From positions 1-64,000 of the forward strand of contig NZ_CADIJV010000021.1 in the NCBI RefSeq assembly GCF_902859765.1: a stretch of DNA of 64,000 nt, read 5' to 3'. The notes under the pieces are model-generated. The model had not been told where the DNA came from, did not search any database, and was given only the letters and a program-made list of their open reading frames with translations. A program made the position numbers and the translations under genes. Below are positions 35,798 through 47,597 of the stretch, piece after piece (position 1 is the stretch's first letter; every line of letters starts with the position of its first letter). The DNA is from Achromobacter pulmonis. Its GTDB lineage: Bacteria > Pseudomonadota > Gammaproteobacteria > Burkholderiales > Burkholderiaceae_B.

Positions 35798-37663
35798 ATG
35801 ATCCGCACGTCCGACGTCCAGCATATCGAGCAGGCGCCCGTCCAGGGCCCCTCGCCGCTGGACGTCGCGCGCCGCATCCTGGCCGGCTTCGACCGCCACT
35901 ACGCCCTGTTCCGCTACAGCGCGCAGCGTGCCAAGGCGCTGTTCGAATCCGGCGACTGGCACGGCATCCAGCACCTGTCGCGCGAACGCATCGAGTATTA
36001 CGACATGCGCGTGCGCGAATGCGCCAGCCAGCTCGAAGGCGTGCTGCGCGGCCGGCCCGAGGGCGCTGTCGGCGTTCCCGGCGCCGAGGGCGGCAACGGC
36101 GCGGCCAGCCCCGCGCTGACCGCAACCCAGACCGCCTACTGGCAGCAGATCAAGCAGGAATTCGTGGGCCTGCTGGCCGAACACCGCCAGCCGGAATGCG
36201 CCGAGACCTTCTTCAATTCGGTGTCGTGCCGGCTGCTGCACCGCGATTATTTCCACAACGACTTCCTGTTCGTGCGGCCGGCCGTGGCCACCGACTACCT
36301 GGACAGCCGCGTGCCGTCCTACCGCGTCTACTACCCGGTGACCGAAGGCCTGCACAAGAGCCTGATCCGCATGGTGGCCGATTTCGGCCTGGCGCTGCCG
36401 TTCGAAGACCTGCCGCGCGATACCCGCCTGCTGGCGCGCGCCGCGGTCCGGCAACTGCGCCAGCAGCTGCCGCGCCACGTCGGCCGGCGCATCGCCAGCG
36501 ACTGCCAGGTGCATGCGCTGGGTTCGCTGTTCTTTCGCAACAAGGGCGCCTACATCGTCGGCCGCCTGATCAACCAGGGCACCGTTTACCCCTTTGCCGT
36601 GGCGCTGATGCGCAATCCGGCCGGACAGGTGCGGCTCGATGCACTGCTGCTGGGCGCCGACGACCTGAGCACGCTGTTCAGCTTCACGCGGGCGTATTTC
36701 CTGGTGGACATGGAAACGCCGGCCGCGGTGGTCAACTTCCTGGCCAGCCTGTTGCCGCGCAAGCCCAAGGCCGAGCTGTACACCATGATCGGCCTGCAGA
36801 AGCAGGGCAAGACGCTGTTCTACCGCGACTTCCTGCACCACCTGGCGCATTCGCGCGACGCCTTCGACATCGCGCCGGGGATCAAGGGCATGGTGATGTG
36901 CGTGTTCACGCTGCCGTCCTACCCCTATGTGTTCAAGCTGATCAAGGACCATATCGACAAAGACGGCATGGACCACGCCACGGTGCGGCGCAAGTACCAG
37001 ATGGTCAAGCTGCACGACCGCGTCGGCCGCATGGCCGATACCTGGGAGTATTCGCAGGTGGCGCTGCCACGCGCCCGGTTCGCGCCGCCATTGCTGGCGG
37101 AACTGCGGCGCCTGGTGCCGAGCCTGATCGAGGAAACCGGGGACACGGTGGTCATCCGCCACGTCTACATCGAACGGCGCATGACGCCGCTGAACCTGTA
37201 CCTGAGCCAGGCGCCCGACGCGCTGCTGGAACCGGCCGTGCGCGAGTACGGCGATGCCATCCGCCAACTGGCCACGGCCAACATCTTCCCGGGCGACATG
37301 CTCTACAAGAACTTCGGCGTGACGCGGCTGGGCCGGGTGGTGTTCTACGACTACGACGAAATCCAGCGCATGACCGAAATGAATTTCAGACGGATCCCGC
37401 CGGCCCCCAATGAAGAAGCCGAAATGGCGTCGGAACCCTGGTACGCCGTCGGACCCAACGACGTCTTCCCCGAGGAATTCGGCCGTTTCCTGCTGGGCGA
37501 TGCGCGCGTGCGCGCCGCCTTCCTGCGCCACCATGCCGACCTGCTGGAACCGGAATGGTGGCAGGCCTGTCGCGACCAGGTGGCGCAAGGCCGAATTGAA
37601 GAATTTTTCCCTTACGATACAGACAGGCGCCTGCGCCCGGCCATTGCCGCCGCGGCCTCGTAA
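35798..37663 (+). CDS. aceK: Isocitrate dehydrogenase kinase/phosphatase
   Basis: AceK inactivates isocitrate dehydrogenase by phosphorylation and reverses it, steering carbon to the glyoxylate shunt on acetate or fatty acids. At 621 residues it is near the family's usual length. Recognisable segments include SCRLLHRDYFHNDFLFVRP and ALGSLFFRNKGAYIVGRL (ATP-binding region), with the conserved C-terminal kinase lobe FPGDMLYKNFGVTRLGRVVF. It begins 11 bases after ivd, an unusual place: in many proteobacteria aceK follows aceBA. Confidence 0.95.
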   Translation: MIRTSDVQHIEQAPVQGPSPLDVARRILAGFDRHYALFRYSAQRAKALFESGDWHGIQHLSRERIEYYDMRVRECASQLEGVLRGRPEGAVGVPGAEGGNGAASPALTATQTAYWQQIKQEFVGLLAEHRQPECAETFFNSVSCRLLHRDYFHNDFLFVRPAVATDYLDSRVPSYRVYYPVTEGLHKSLIRMVADFGLALPFEDLPRDTRLLARAAVRQLRQQLPRHVGRRIASDCQVHALGSLFFRNKGAYIVGRLINQGTVYPFAVALMRNPAGQVRLDALLLGADDLSTLFSFTRAYFLVDMETPAAVVNFLASLLPRKPKAELYTMIGLQKQGKTLFYRDFLHHLAHSRDAFDIAPGIKGMVMCVFTLPSYPYVFKLIKDHIDKDGMDHATVRRKYQMVKLHDRVGRMADTWEYSQVALPRARFAPPLLAELRRLVPSLIEETGDTVVIRHVYIERRMTPLNLYLSQAPDALLEPAVREYGDAIRQLATANIFPGDMLYKNFGVTRLGRVVFYDYDEIQRMTEMNFRRIPPAPNEEAEMASEPWYAVGPNDVFPEEFGRFLLGDARVRAAFLRHHADLLEPEWWQACRDQVAQGRIEEFFPYDTDRRLRPAIAAAAS

Positions 37664-37696
37664 AAGACGCTGTCCCGATCCTCACAGGAGCTAGTC

Positions 37697-38878
37697 ATGT
37701 CAGATCCCATCGTTATCGTTTCCGTCGCCCGCACGCCCATGGGCGGCATGCTCGGCAGCCTGTCCGGCCTGGCCGCGCACGAACTGGGCTCGGTCGCCAT
37801 CAAGGCGGCCGTCGAACGCGCCGGCCTCAAGCCGGAGCAGATCGAAGAAGTCATCATGGGCAACGTGCTGCAGGCCGGCCAGGGCCAGGCCCCGGCGCGC
37901 CAGGCCGCGCTCGGCGCCGGCCTGCCCCTGGGCGTGGCGTGCACCACCATCCACAAGGTGTGCGGCTCGGGCCTGAAGGCCGCCATGTTCGGCCATGACC
38001 TGCTGGCCGCGGGGTCGGCCAACGTCATCGTCGCCGGCGGCCAGGAAAGCATGAGCAACGCCCCCTACCTGATGCTCAAGGGCCGCCAGGGCTACCGCTA
38101 CGGCCACAGCACCATCTATGACCACATGGCCCTGGACGGCCTGGAAGACGCCTACGACAAGGGCAAGGCCATGGGCGTGTTCGCCGAGGATTGCGCCGCC
38201 AAGTATTCGTTCACCCGCGAACAGCAGGACGCGTTCTCGCTGGAATCGCTGCGCCGCGCCCGCGCCGCCACCGAAGATGGCAGCTTCAAGTGGGAAATCA
38301 CCCCGGTCACGGTGGCCGGCCGCAAGGGCGACACCGTGGTCGACATCGACGAGGCCCCCACCAAGGCCATGCCGGAAAAGATCCCCACCCTCAAGCCGGC
38401 GTTCAAGAAGGACGGCACCGTCACCGCCGCCAACTCGTCGTCGATCTCCGACGGCGCCGCCGCCATGGTGCTGATGCGCGCGTCCACCGCCGAGAAGCTC
38501 GGCGTCAAGCCGCTGGCCCGCATCGTGGCGCACAGCCAGCATTCGCAGGAACCGAGCTGGTTCACCACCGCGCCGGTCGGCGCGCTCAAGAACCTGTTCG
38601 CCAAGACCGGCTGGAAGGCCGAGGACGTGGACCTGTACGAGATCAACGAAGCCTTCGCGGTGGTCACCATGGCCGCCATGACCGACTTCAAGCTGCCGCA
38701 TGACAAGGTCAACATCCACGGCGGCGCCACCGCCCTGGGCCACCCGATCGGCGCCTCCGGCGCGCGCCTGATGACCACGCTGATCGGCGCGCTGCGCAAG
38801 ACCGGCGGCAAGCGCGGCGTGGCCACGCTGTGCATCGGCGGCGGCGAAGCCGTGGCCATGGCGATCGAGATGATCTAA
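37697..38878 (+). CDS. Acetyl-CoA acetyltransferase (thiolase)
   Basis: This 393-residue thiolase has the nucleophilic cysteine in [12 protein letters not shown] (about residue 90), the motif [19 protein letters not shown] and the second active-site cysteine in [11 protein letters not shown]. In the liu context it would cleave acetoacetyl-CoA, the end product of leucine breakdown, to two acetyl-CoA. It is the third gene of the operon, 33 bases after aceK. Confidence 0.93.
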   Translation: MSDPIVIVSVARTPMGGMLGSLSGLAAHELGSVAIKAAVERAGLKPEQIEEVIMGNVLQAGQGQAPARQAALGAGLPLGVACTTIHKVCGSGLKAAMFGHDLLAAGSANVIVAGGQESMSNAPYLMLKGRQGYRYGHSTIYDHMALDGLEDAYDKGKAMGVFAEDCAAKYSFTREQQDAFSLESLRRARAATEDGSFKWEITPVTVAGRKGDTVVDIDEAPTKAMPEKIPTLKPAFKKDGTVTAANSSSISDGAAAMVLMRASTAEKLGVKPLARIVAHSQHSQEPSWFTTAPVGALKNLFAKTGWKAEDVDLYEINEAFAVVTMAAMTDFKLPHDKVNIHGGATALGHPIGASGARLMTTLIGALRKTGGKRGVATLCIGGGEAVAMAIEMI

Positions 38879-38917
38879 GGCTGTATGCGGGAAGCGGGCC
38901 TTGCCCGTTTCCCGCGT

Positions 38918-39000
38918 CGGATTCCGCTGCGCCTTTCTGGTTTGGCGAAGTACGCGACGGGTCGGTCGCGGGCCTTGCCGGAAAGGCGCAACGAAATCCG
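38918..39000. repeat. Imperfect intergenic inverted repeat
   Basis: Arms 38918-38940 and 38978-39000 are 23 bases each and match at 20 positions when one is reverse-complemented. They are separated by 37 bases. The element sits in the 232-base gap between the thiolase and methylcrotonyl-CoA carboxylase genes, which shows no gene of its own. Confidence 0.7.
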
Positions 39001-39110
39001 GATCGAAAACCCGCATCAATGACAAGAATGCCCGGTTCAGCGGGCAGCGAGACAAACCGCTCGACCCCGAGCGCCTTCAACATCCCAATCAGCAGGACGG
39101 GTGGTACCCC

Positions 39111-40718
39111 ATGCCCATCATCGAATCCCGCATCAATCCGCGGTCGCAGGACTACACCGACAACGCGCGCGCCATGCAGGCGCAGCTGGACGACCTGAGC
39201 CGGCAACTGGCGCAGACCGCGCTGGGCGGCAGCGAATCCTCGCGCGCCAAGCACGTGGCGCGCGGCAAGCTGCTGCCGCGCGACCGCGTCGAGCAACTGA
39301 TTGATCCGGGTTCGCCGTTTCTGGAGCTGTCGCCGATGGCGGCGCACGGCATGTACGACGGCGATGCGCCGGGCGCGGGCGTCATCACCGGCATCGGCCG
39401 CATCGCCGGCACCGAATGCGTGATCGTCTGCAACGACGCCACCGTCAAGGGCGGCACCTACTACCCGATGACGGTCAAGAAGCACCTGCGGGCGCAGGAG
39501 ATCGCGGCGCAGAACCGGCTGCCGTGCGTCTACCTGGTCGACTCCGGCGGCGCCAACCTGCCGCAGCAGGACGAGGTCTTTCCCGACCGCGACCATTTCG
39601 GCCGCATCTTCTACAACCAGGCGCAGATGTCGGCGCAGGGCATCGCGCAGATCGCGGTGGTGATGGGCTCGTGCACTGCCGGCGGCGCCTACGTGCCCGC
39701 CATGAGCGACGAGTCCATCATCGTCAAGAACCAGGGCACCATCTTCCTGGGCGGCCCGCCGCTGGTGAAGGCCGCCACTGGCGAGGAAGTCAGCGCCGAG
39801 GACCTGGGCGGCGGCGACGTGCACACGCGCCTGTCGGGCGTGGCCGACCACCTGGCCGCCAACGACATGCACGCGCTGCAACTGGCGCGCGGCGCCGTGG
39901 CGCGCCTGAACCGCAAGAAACCCGCGCCGCTGGCCACCGTGCCGGTGCGCGAGCCGCGCTACGACCCGGCCGAACTGAACGGCATCATCCCCGCCGACAC
40001 GCGCAAGCCGTATGACGTGCGCGAGGTCATCGCCCGCATCGTCGACGGCTCCGAGTTCGACGAATTCAAGGCGCGCTTCGGCCCGACGCTGGTGACCGGC
40101 TTTGCCCACATCCACGGCATGCCGGTGGGCATCGTCGCCAACAACGGCATCCTGTTCTCGGAATCGGCGCAGAAGGGCGCGCACTTCATCGAGCTGTGCG
40201 CGCAGCGCAAGATCCCGCTGGTGTTCCTGCAGAACATCACCGGCTTCATGGTCGGCCGCAAGTACGAAAACGAAGGCATCGCGCGCCACGGCGCCAAGAT
40301 GGTCACCGCGGTGGCCACCGCCAACGTGCCCAAGTTCACCGTGCTGATCGGCGGCTCGTTCGGCGCCGGCAACTATGGCATGTGCGGCCGCGCCTATTCC
40401 CCGCGCCTGCTGTTCATGTGGCCGAATGCGCGCATCTCGGTCATGGGCGGCGAGCAGGCCGCCAGCGTGCTGGCCACGGTCAAGCGCGACGGCATCGAGG
40501 CGCGCGGCGGCCAGTGGTCGGCGGCCGAGGAAGACGCCTTCAAGGCGCCGATCCGCGAGCAGTACGAACGCGAGGGCCATCCGTACTACGCCACCGCGCG
40601 GCTGTGGGACGACGGCATCATCGCGCCGGCCGACACGCGCCGCGTGCTGGGGCTGGCGCTGTCGGCGGCGCTGAATGCGCCGATCGAAGACACGCGCTTC
40701 GGCGTCTTCCGGATGTAG
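39111..40718 (+). CDS. liuB: Methylcrotonyl-CoA carboxylase, carboxyltransferase (beta) subunit
   Basis: This is the carboxyltransferase half of the biotin-dependent enzyme that converts 3-methylcrotonyl-CoA to 3-methylglutaconyl-CoA. The 535-residue protein has the crotonase-like twin domains with [20 protein letters not shown] and [17 protein letters not shown] in the N-half, and [18 protein letters not shown] in the C-half, motifs specific for this subunit. The ATG at 39111 gives the family start; the frame is open much further upstream. It pairs with liuD at 40773. Confidence 0.95.
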   Translation: MPIIESRINPRSQDYTDNARAMQAQLDDLSRQLAQTALGGSESSRAKHVARGKLLPRDRVEQLIDPGSPFLELSPMAAHGMYDGDAPGAGVITGIGRIAGTECVIVCNDATVKGGTYYPMTVKKHLRAQEIAAQNRLPCVYLVDSGGANLPQQDEVFPDRDHFGRIFYNQAQMSAQGIAQIAVVMGSCTAGGAYVPAMSDESIIVKNQGTIFLGGPPLVKAATGEEVSAEDLGGGDVHTRLSGVADHLAANDMHALQLARGAVARLNRKKPAPLATVPVREPRYDPAELNGIIPADTRKPYDVREVIARIVDGSEFDEFKARFGPTLVTGFAHIHGMPVGIVANNGILFSESAQKGAHFIELCAQRKIPLVFLQNITGFMVGRKYENEGIARHGAKMVTAVATANVPKFTVLIGGSFGAGNYGMCGRAYSPRLLFMWPNARISVMGGEQAASVLATVKRDGIEARGGQWSAAEEDAFKAPIREQYEREGHPYYATARLWDDGIIAPADTRRVLGLALSAALNAPIEDTRFGVFRM

Positions 40719-40772
40719 AGCGCGCTGCGCGCTCCATTTCGGCCCACGAATCATCCCAGTCTGGATAACGCC

Positions 40773-42791
<2,019 letters not shown>

Positions 42792-42916
42792 AGCCGGCCG
42801 CCCCGGGCGGCGCGCAAGACCCCACGGCCGGCGGGCGCTTTAGTTTGGCGTCAGCCGGCTGTTTATAGAATGCGCATTCCGGCGCCATCCGCGCGCCTGC
42901 CGCGCGTTCCGCCCCG

Positions 42917-44149
42917 ATGCCCGCCCCCGACTCGCCCAGTCCGCTTCACCGTGCCGCCTTCCTGCACTTCCTGTTCGCGCGCATCGGCGCCTCGCTGGCC
43001 TTCCAGATCGTCTCGGTGGCGGTGGGCTGGCAGATCTACGCGCTGTCGGGCAGCGCGCTCGACCTGGGCCTGATCGGCCTGGCGCAGTTCCTGCCGATGG
43101 CGGCGCTGACGCTGGTGGTGGGCCACGTCGCCGACCGCTACGACCGCCGCAAGATCGTTGCCGTCTGCATGGCGATCGAAGCGCTGGCCACGCTGCTGCT
43201 GGCCGTCGCCGCGCTGCATGGCGTAGGCGGCAAGACGCTGATCTACGCCACCCTCATCATCATGAGCGCGGCTCGCGCTTTCGAGGCGCCCACGCTGACC
43301 ACCCTGATTCCGGCCATCGTGCCGCGCGAATGGCTGCCGCGCGCCACCGCGCTGTCCTCGTCCGGCGGCCAGATCGCCCAGATCGCCGGCCCGGCGCTGG
43401 GCGGCGTCGGCTACGGGCTGGGGGCCGGCTGGATCTATTGCGTGGCGGCGGCGCTGTACCTGTGCGGCTTTGCCTGCATCGCCAGCATGTCGATCGAGCG
43501 CGCCCTCCCGCGCAGGGAACCCACGACCTGGCGCACGCTGTTCGCCGGCATCACCTTCATCTTCCAGCGCCGCATCCTGCTGGGCACCCTGTCGCTGGAC
43601 CTGTTCGCGGTGTTGCTTGGCGGGGCCACCGCGCTGCTGCCGATCTTCGCCAAGGACATCCTGCACGCCGGCCCCTGGGCGCTGGGCGCGCTGCGCGCCG
43701 CGCCGGCCTGCGGCGCCATGCTGATGTCGCTGACGCTGGCGCGCCTGAGCCTGGGCGAGCACGTCGGCCGCCTGCTGTTCGGCGCGCTGATCCTGTTCGG
43801 CCTGGCCACCACGGTGTTCGGCTTATCCACCTCGATCCCGCTGTCGGTAGGCGCGCTGGTGGTGCTGGGCGCGGCCGATGCCATCAGCGTGGTGGTGCGC
43901 TCGTCGCTGGTGCAGCTCAACACCCCCGACCACATGCTGGGCCGCGTCAGCGCGGTCAACACGCTGTTCGTCGGCGCCTCGAACCAGCTGGGGGAATTCG
44001 AGTCCGGCGTGATGGCGGCGCTGTTCGGCGCGGTGCCGGCGGTGGTGATCGGCGGCGTCGGCACCATTGCGGTGGCGGGGTTGTGGATGCGCTGGTTCCC
44101 GGAGCTGCGCAAGCTGCGTTCGCTGCATCCCGAAACCGAGCCGGCCTGA
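42917..44149 (+). CDS. Major facilitator superfamily transporter
   Basis: This 410-residue inner-membrane protein has about twelve helices and belongs to the MFS_3/DHA3 type, as EntS does. The signature between helices 2 and 3 is GHVADRYDRRKIVAV. The sixth-helix region reads IIIMSAARAFEAPTLTTLIP, as in siderophore or drug exporters. It follows liuD after 125 bases with no obvious link to leucine degradation, so its substrate is open. Confidence 0.88.
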   Translation: MPAPDSPSPLHRAAFLHFLFARIGASLAFQIVSVAVGWQIYALSGSALDLGLIGLAQFLPMAALTLVVGHVADRYDRRKIVAVCMAIEALATLLLAVAALHGVGGKTLIYATLIIMSAARAFEAPTLTTLIPAIVPREWLPRATALSSSGGQIAQIAGPALGGVGYGLGAGWIYCVAAALYLCGFACIASMSIERALPRREPTTWRTLFAGITFIFQRRILLGTLSLDLFAVLLGGATALLPIFAKDILHAGPWALGALRAAPACGAMLMSLTLARLSLGEHVGRLLFGALILFGLATTVFGLSTSIPLSVGALVVLGAADAISVVVRSSLVQLNTPDHMLGRVSAVNTLFVGASNQLGEFESGVMAALFGAVPAVVIGGVGTIAVAGLWMRWFPELRKLRSLHPETEPA

Positions 44150-44198
44150 CCCCGGCCGCATCCCCCGGCAAACCGCGATTGTTGCTGGGCGAAATTTT

Positions 44199-44211
44199 GT
44201 TGCAACGCAAC
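44199..44211. promoter_or_regulatory. Possible IclR-type operator
   Basis: GTTGCAACGCAAC is a perfect 5-bp inverted repeat around three bases. A further direct GTTGC copy lies at 44181-44185. It is 65 bases before the IclR-family gene and could be its autoregulatory site. Confidence 0.35.
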
Positions 44212-44275
44212 TTTACCCCTGCCGCGGCCCTGCCTATCTTGTGACCATGTTCAGCCATCGGGTCCTGCCGCTGCC

Positions 44276-45046
44276 ATGTCTTCACCGGATACAAGCCTTG
44301 TTTCTGCGACGAAAAAGGTCTGCCGCGTTCTCGCCAGCCTGTCGAACCGGCGCGTCCAGCGCCTGACCGACATCGCCCACGCGGCGCAGCTGGACGTGTC
44401 CACGGCGCTGCGTATCCTGAAAGACCTGGAGGCCGAGGATTTCGTGGAGCGAGACCCGGTCAGCAAGCATTACATGCTCGGTCCGCAGGTCTACGCCATG
44501 CATCACGCCATGGTCGACGGCCTCGATCTGCGCGCCCTGGCGCGGCCGGCGCTGATCCGCCTGGCGCGCAAGTTCGGCGACACGGTGATCCTGTCGATAC
44601 CCACCGGCTGGGAGTCCGTCTGCCTGGATCTGTGCTTCGGCGACTATCCGATCCGCGCCAACTACCTGGAGGTCGGCAGCCGCCGACCGCTCGGCATCGG
44701 CGCCGGCAGCCTGGCGCTGCTGGCCGCCATGGACGACAGCGAGGCGCAGGCGGTGCTGCCGCCGGTACGCCAGCGGTTGCAGGAACGCTACCCGCGCTAT
44801 TCCGTGCGCCTGCTGGAACAGATGACGGCGCGCGCCCGCAAGCTCGGCCATGCCATGCTGCTGGACGTGGTGGTGGAAAAGATGGGCGGCCTGGGCGTAG
44901 CCGTGCGCGGCCCCAGCGGCCGCGCCATCGCCGCGCTCAGCGTGGCGGCCCTGAGCGAACGTGTCGAATCGCGTGAACAGGAACTGGCCCAGGCGCTGGC
45001 CGCCGAAGCCCGCGCCATCGAACGCGCCTGGATGCCCCATGCCTGA
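44276..45046 (+). CDS. IclR-family transcriptional regulator
   Basis: This 256-residue regulator has an N-terminal winged HTH (VQRLTDIAHAAQLDVSTALRIL, about residues 22-45) and an IclR effector domain (about 80-250) containing RPALIRLARKFGDTVILS. Family members sense aromatic or other carboxylic acids. Its end overlaps the thiolase-like gene by eight bases and it heads a nine-gene catabolic run, which it presumably controls. Confidence 0.92.
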   Translation: MSSPDTSLVSATKKVCRVLASLSNRRVQRLTDIAHAAQLDVSTALRILKDLEAEDFVERDPVSKHYMLGPQVYAMHHAMVDGLDLRALARPALIRLARKFGDTVILSIPTGWESVCLDLCFGDYPIRANYLEVGSRRPLGIGAGSLALLAAMDDSEAQAVLPPVRQRLQERYPRYSVRLLEQMTARARKLGHAMLLDVVVEKMGGLGVAVRGPSGRAIAALSVAALSERVESREQELAQALAAEARAIERAWMPHA

Positions 45047-46187
45047 TATTCACCACGCCTACCTGCTGGCCGCGGCCACCACGCGCTTCGGCCGCCACGA
45101 AGGCCGCTCGGCCCTGGACCTGATGGCCGAGGCCGCCAACGCCGCGCTGGCGCAGGCCGGCCTGCGGCGCGCCGATATCGACGGCGTGCTGTGCGGCTAC
45201 GCCACCACCTTCCCGCACCTGATGCTGGCCACGCTGCTCAGCGAAAAGCTGGGCCTGGACCCGCACTACGCCCACGGCATGCAGATGGGCGGCGCCACCG
45301 GCGCGGCCATGGCGATGCTGGCGCGCGAACTGGTGCGGGCCGGCCGCTGCCGCCGGGTGCTGGTGGTGGCCGGCGAGAACCGCCTGACCGGGCAGGCCGT
45401 CGATGCCTCGATCCAGACGCTGGCGCAGGTCGGCGAAGCCGATACCGAAGTGCCCAACGGCGCGTCGGTGCCGGCCTACTACGCGCTGCTGGCCAGCGCC
45501 TACATGCACCAGACCGGCACCCGGCGCGAAGACCTGGCCGAATTCGCCGCGCTGATGCGGCGCCACGCCGCCAGCCACCCGCATGCGCATTTGAACGAAG
45601 CCATCAGTGTGGACCAGGTGCTGGCCTCGCGGCCCATTGCCACGCCGCTGCACCTGCTGGACTGCTGCCCGATCTCGGACGGCGCGGTGGCGCTGGTGGT
45701 CGGCGCCGACGAAGGGCCGGTGCGCATCAGCGGCGCCGGGCAGGCGCACCGCCACCAGCACCTGTCGGCGCTGCGCGACATCCTCGACACCGGCGCGGCG
45801 CGCGCGCTCAAGTTGGCCTATGCCGACGCCGGCATCGGCCAGGCCCAGGTCAACTACCTGGGCATCTACGATTCCTTCACCATCACGCTGGCCATGCTGC
45901 TGGAAGAACTGGGCTTCGCGCCGCGCGGCGGCGCGGGCGGACGCGCGCGCCGCGGCCACTTCGATGCGGCCGGGCCGCTGCCGCTGAATACGCACGGAGG
46001 CCTGCTGTCGTTCGGGCATTCCGGCGTGGCGGGCGGCATGGCGCACGTGGCCGAGGCCTGGACGCAACTGGCGGGACAGGCGGGCGCGCGGCAGCGCGGC
46101 GCGCCGCGCTGCGCGCTGGTGCATGCGGACGGCGGCGTGCTGTCCGCCCACGTCAGCCTGGTGCTGCAAGCGGAGACCGCACGATGA
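45039..46187 (+). CDS. Thiolase-like protein (SCP2/nonspecific lipid-transfer thiolase type)
   Basis: This 382-residue thiolase-fold protein resembles the SCPx group: ADIDGVLCGYATTFPHLMLA near the start, then MQMGGATGAAMAMLARELV, and near the C-terminus THGGLLSFGHSGVAGGMAH with a catalytic His. The classical N-terminal thiolase cysteine is not in its usual context. Members often work together with a DUF35 protein, as here. It likely performs the thiolytic step on an unusual beta-ketoacyl-CoA. The start overlaps iclR. Confidence 0.85.
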   Translation: MPDIHHAYLLAAATTRFGRHEGRSALDLMAEAANAALAQAGLRRADIDGVLCGYATTFPHLMLATLLSEKLGLDPHYAHGMQMGGATGAAMAMLARELVRAGRCRRVLVVAGENRLTGQAVDASIQTLAQVGEADTEVPNGASVPAYYALLASAYMHQTGTRREDLAEFAALMRRHAASHPHAHLNEAISVDQVLASRPIATPLHLLDCCPISDGAVALVVGADEGPVRISGAGQAHRHQHLSALRDILDTGAARALKLAYADAGIGQAQVNYLGIYDSFTITLAMLLEELGFAPRGGAGGRARRGHFDAAGPLPLNTHGGLLSFGHSGVAGGMAHVAEAWTQLAGQAGARQRGAPRCALVHADGGVLSAHVSLVLQAETAR

Positions 46188-46525
46188 CGCCACATGACCC
46201 GCTCGACCTGCAGCGCTGCGAAGACTGCGGCGCCTGGTGGGCCCTGCGCCCCTACGCCTGCGCCCATTGCGGCGGCGCCAACCTGGCATGGCAGCGCAGC
46301 GGCGGCGTTGGCCAAGTGCTGGCGCGCACCGAGATCCACCGCGCGCCCGACGCCTTCTGGCGCGCGCACGTGCCGTATGTGCTGGTGCTGGTGCGCCTGC
46401 AAGAGGGCGCGGTGCTGATGGGCCATGCCGACGCCGGCATCGCCATCGGCCAACAGGTCCAGGGCCGCGCGATCACGATCGACGGCCGCGCACTGCTCGG
46501 TTTCGAGGCGCGCCGGCCGCCTTGA
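46184..46525 (+). CDS. DUF35 Zn-ribbon/OB-fold protein
   Basis: This 113-residue partner of thiolase-like proteins starts four bases inside the previous gene (ATGA overlap), so the two are probably translated together. Two CxxC pairs (CEDCGAWW and CAHCGGANL) make a zinc ribbon, and an OB-fold follows (about residues 40-110). DUF35 proteins help bind acyl-CoA to their thiolase partners. Confidence 0.88.
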   Translation: MTPHDPLDLQRCEDCGAWWALRPYACAHCGGANLAWQRSGGVGQVLARTEIHRAPDAFWRAHVPYVLVLVRLQEGAVLMGHADAGIAIGQQVQGRAITIDGRALLGFEARRPP

Positions 46526-46587
46526 AGCGCCGCCGGCAACACCATCCCAAAGCAGAACAACCTATCCGCACGACGGAGGAGACAATC

Positions 46588-47559
46588 ATGCGCGCAATCG
46601 CAGCATGCCGCACGGCCCTGGCCGCGCTTTCCCTGGTGGCAGCCGCCGCCTCGGCCGCCCAGGACTGGCCCGCCAAACCCATCACCCTGGTGGTGCCGTA
46701 CCCGCCGGGCGGCCCCACCGATATCGTGGCCCGCGTGGTCGCGCAGGGCCTGGGCGAAGAACTGAAGCAGACTATCATCGTCGACAACCGTTCCGGCGCC
46801 GGCGGCAACATCGGCGCCGACATGGTGGCCAAGGCCACGCCCGACGGCTATACGCTGCTGCTGGCGACGACGGCCCACGCCATCAACATGTCGCTGTTCA
46901 AGAACCTGAACTACGACACCCGCAAAAGCTTCGCGCCGGTGTCGCTGCTGACCGCCGGCCCGCTGGTGATCGTGGCGCGGCCGGACTTGCCGGCCGCCAA
47001 CGTGGGCGAGTTGATCGCGCTGGCCAAATCGACGCCGGGCAAACTGACCTTCGCCTCATCGGGCAATGGCCAGTCCACGCACCTGGCGGCGGAACTGTTC
47101 GACGCCATGGCCGGCGTGCGCATGGTGCACGTGCCATATCGCGGCAGCGCGCCGGCGCTGACCGACGTCATGGGCGGCCAGGCCGATGTCATGTTCGACA
47201 CCATGCTGTCGTCGATGCCCTACGTCAAGGGCGGCAAGCTCAAGGCGCTGGCCGTGACCGGCGCCAGCCGCTCGCCGGCCGCGCCCGATGTGCCCACCGT
47301 GGCCGAGGCCGGGCTGCCCGGCTACGAAGCCACCGCCTGGAACGGGCTGCTGGCGCCCGCCGGCACGCCGGCCGCGGTGGTGCAACGCCTGAGCAGCGCC
47401 TTGCAGAACGTACTGGGCCGCCCCGACATCCAGCAGAAATTCGCGGCCCAGGGCTTTGCCTCGCAATGGAAGACACCCGCCGACACGGCGCGCTTCCTCG
47501 ATAGCGAGGTCAAGAAATGGGCCGGCGTGGTCAAGACTTCCGGCGCCACGGTCAACTGA
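46588..47559 (+). CDS. Bug/TctC-family periplasmic solute-binding protein
   Basis: This 323-residue Bug receptor has a signal peptide to about residue 24 (ASAAQ) and then the family start WPAKPITLVVPYPPGGPTDI, with the ligand loop RSGAGGNIGADM. The ATG at 46588 follows a strong GGAGGAG. It lies within the IclR operon, so it probably captures or senses the acid that the operon degrades. No TctAB membrane partner is present. Confidence 0.93.
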   Translation: MRAIAACRTALAALSLVAAAASAAQDWPAKPITLVVPYPPGGPTDIVARVVAQGLGEELKQTIIVDNRSGAGGNIGADMVAKATPDGYTLLLATTAHAINMSLFKNLNYDTRKSFAPVSLLTAGPLVIVARPDLPAANVGELIALAKSTPGKLTFASSGNGQSTHLAAELFDAMAGVRMVHVPYRGSAPALTDVMGGQADVMFDTMLSSMPYVKGGKLKALAVTGASRSPAAPDVPTVAEAGLPGYEATAWNGLLAPAGTPAAVVQRLSSALQNVLGRPDIQQKFAAQGFASQWKTPADTARFLDSEVKKWAGVVKTSGATVN

Positions 47560-47597
47560 CCCGGCGCGCCCGCCTTCATCCTATCCAGGGGAGTTCC

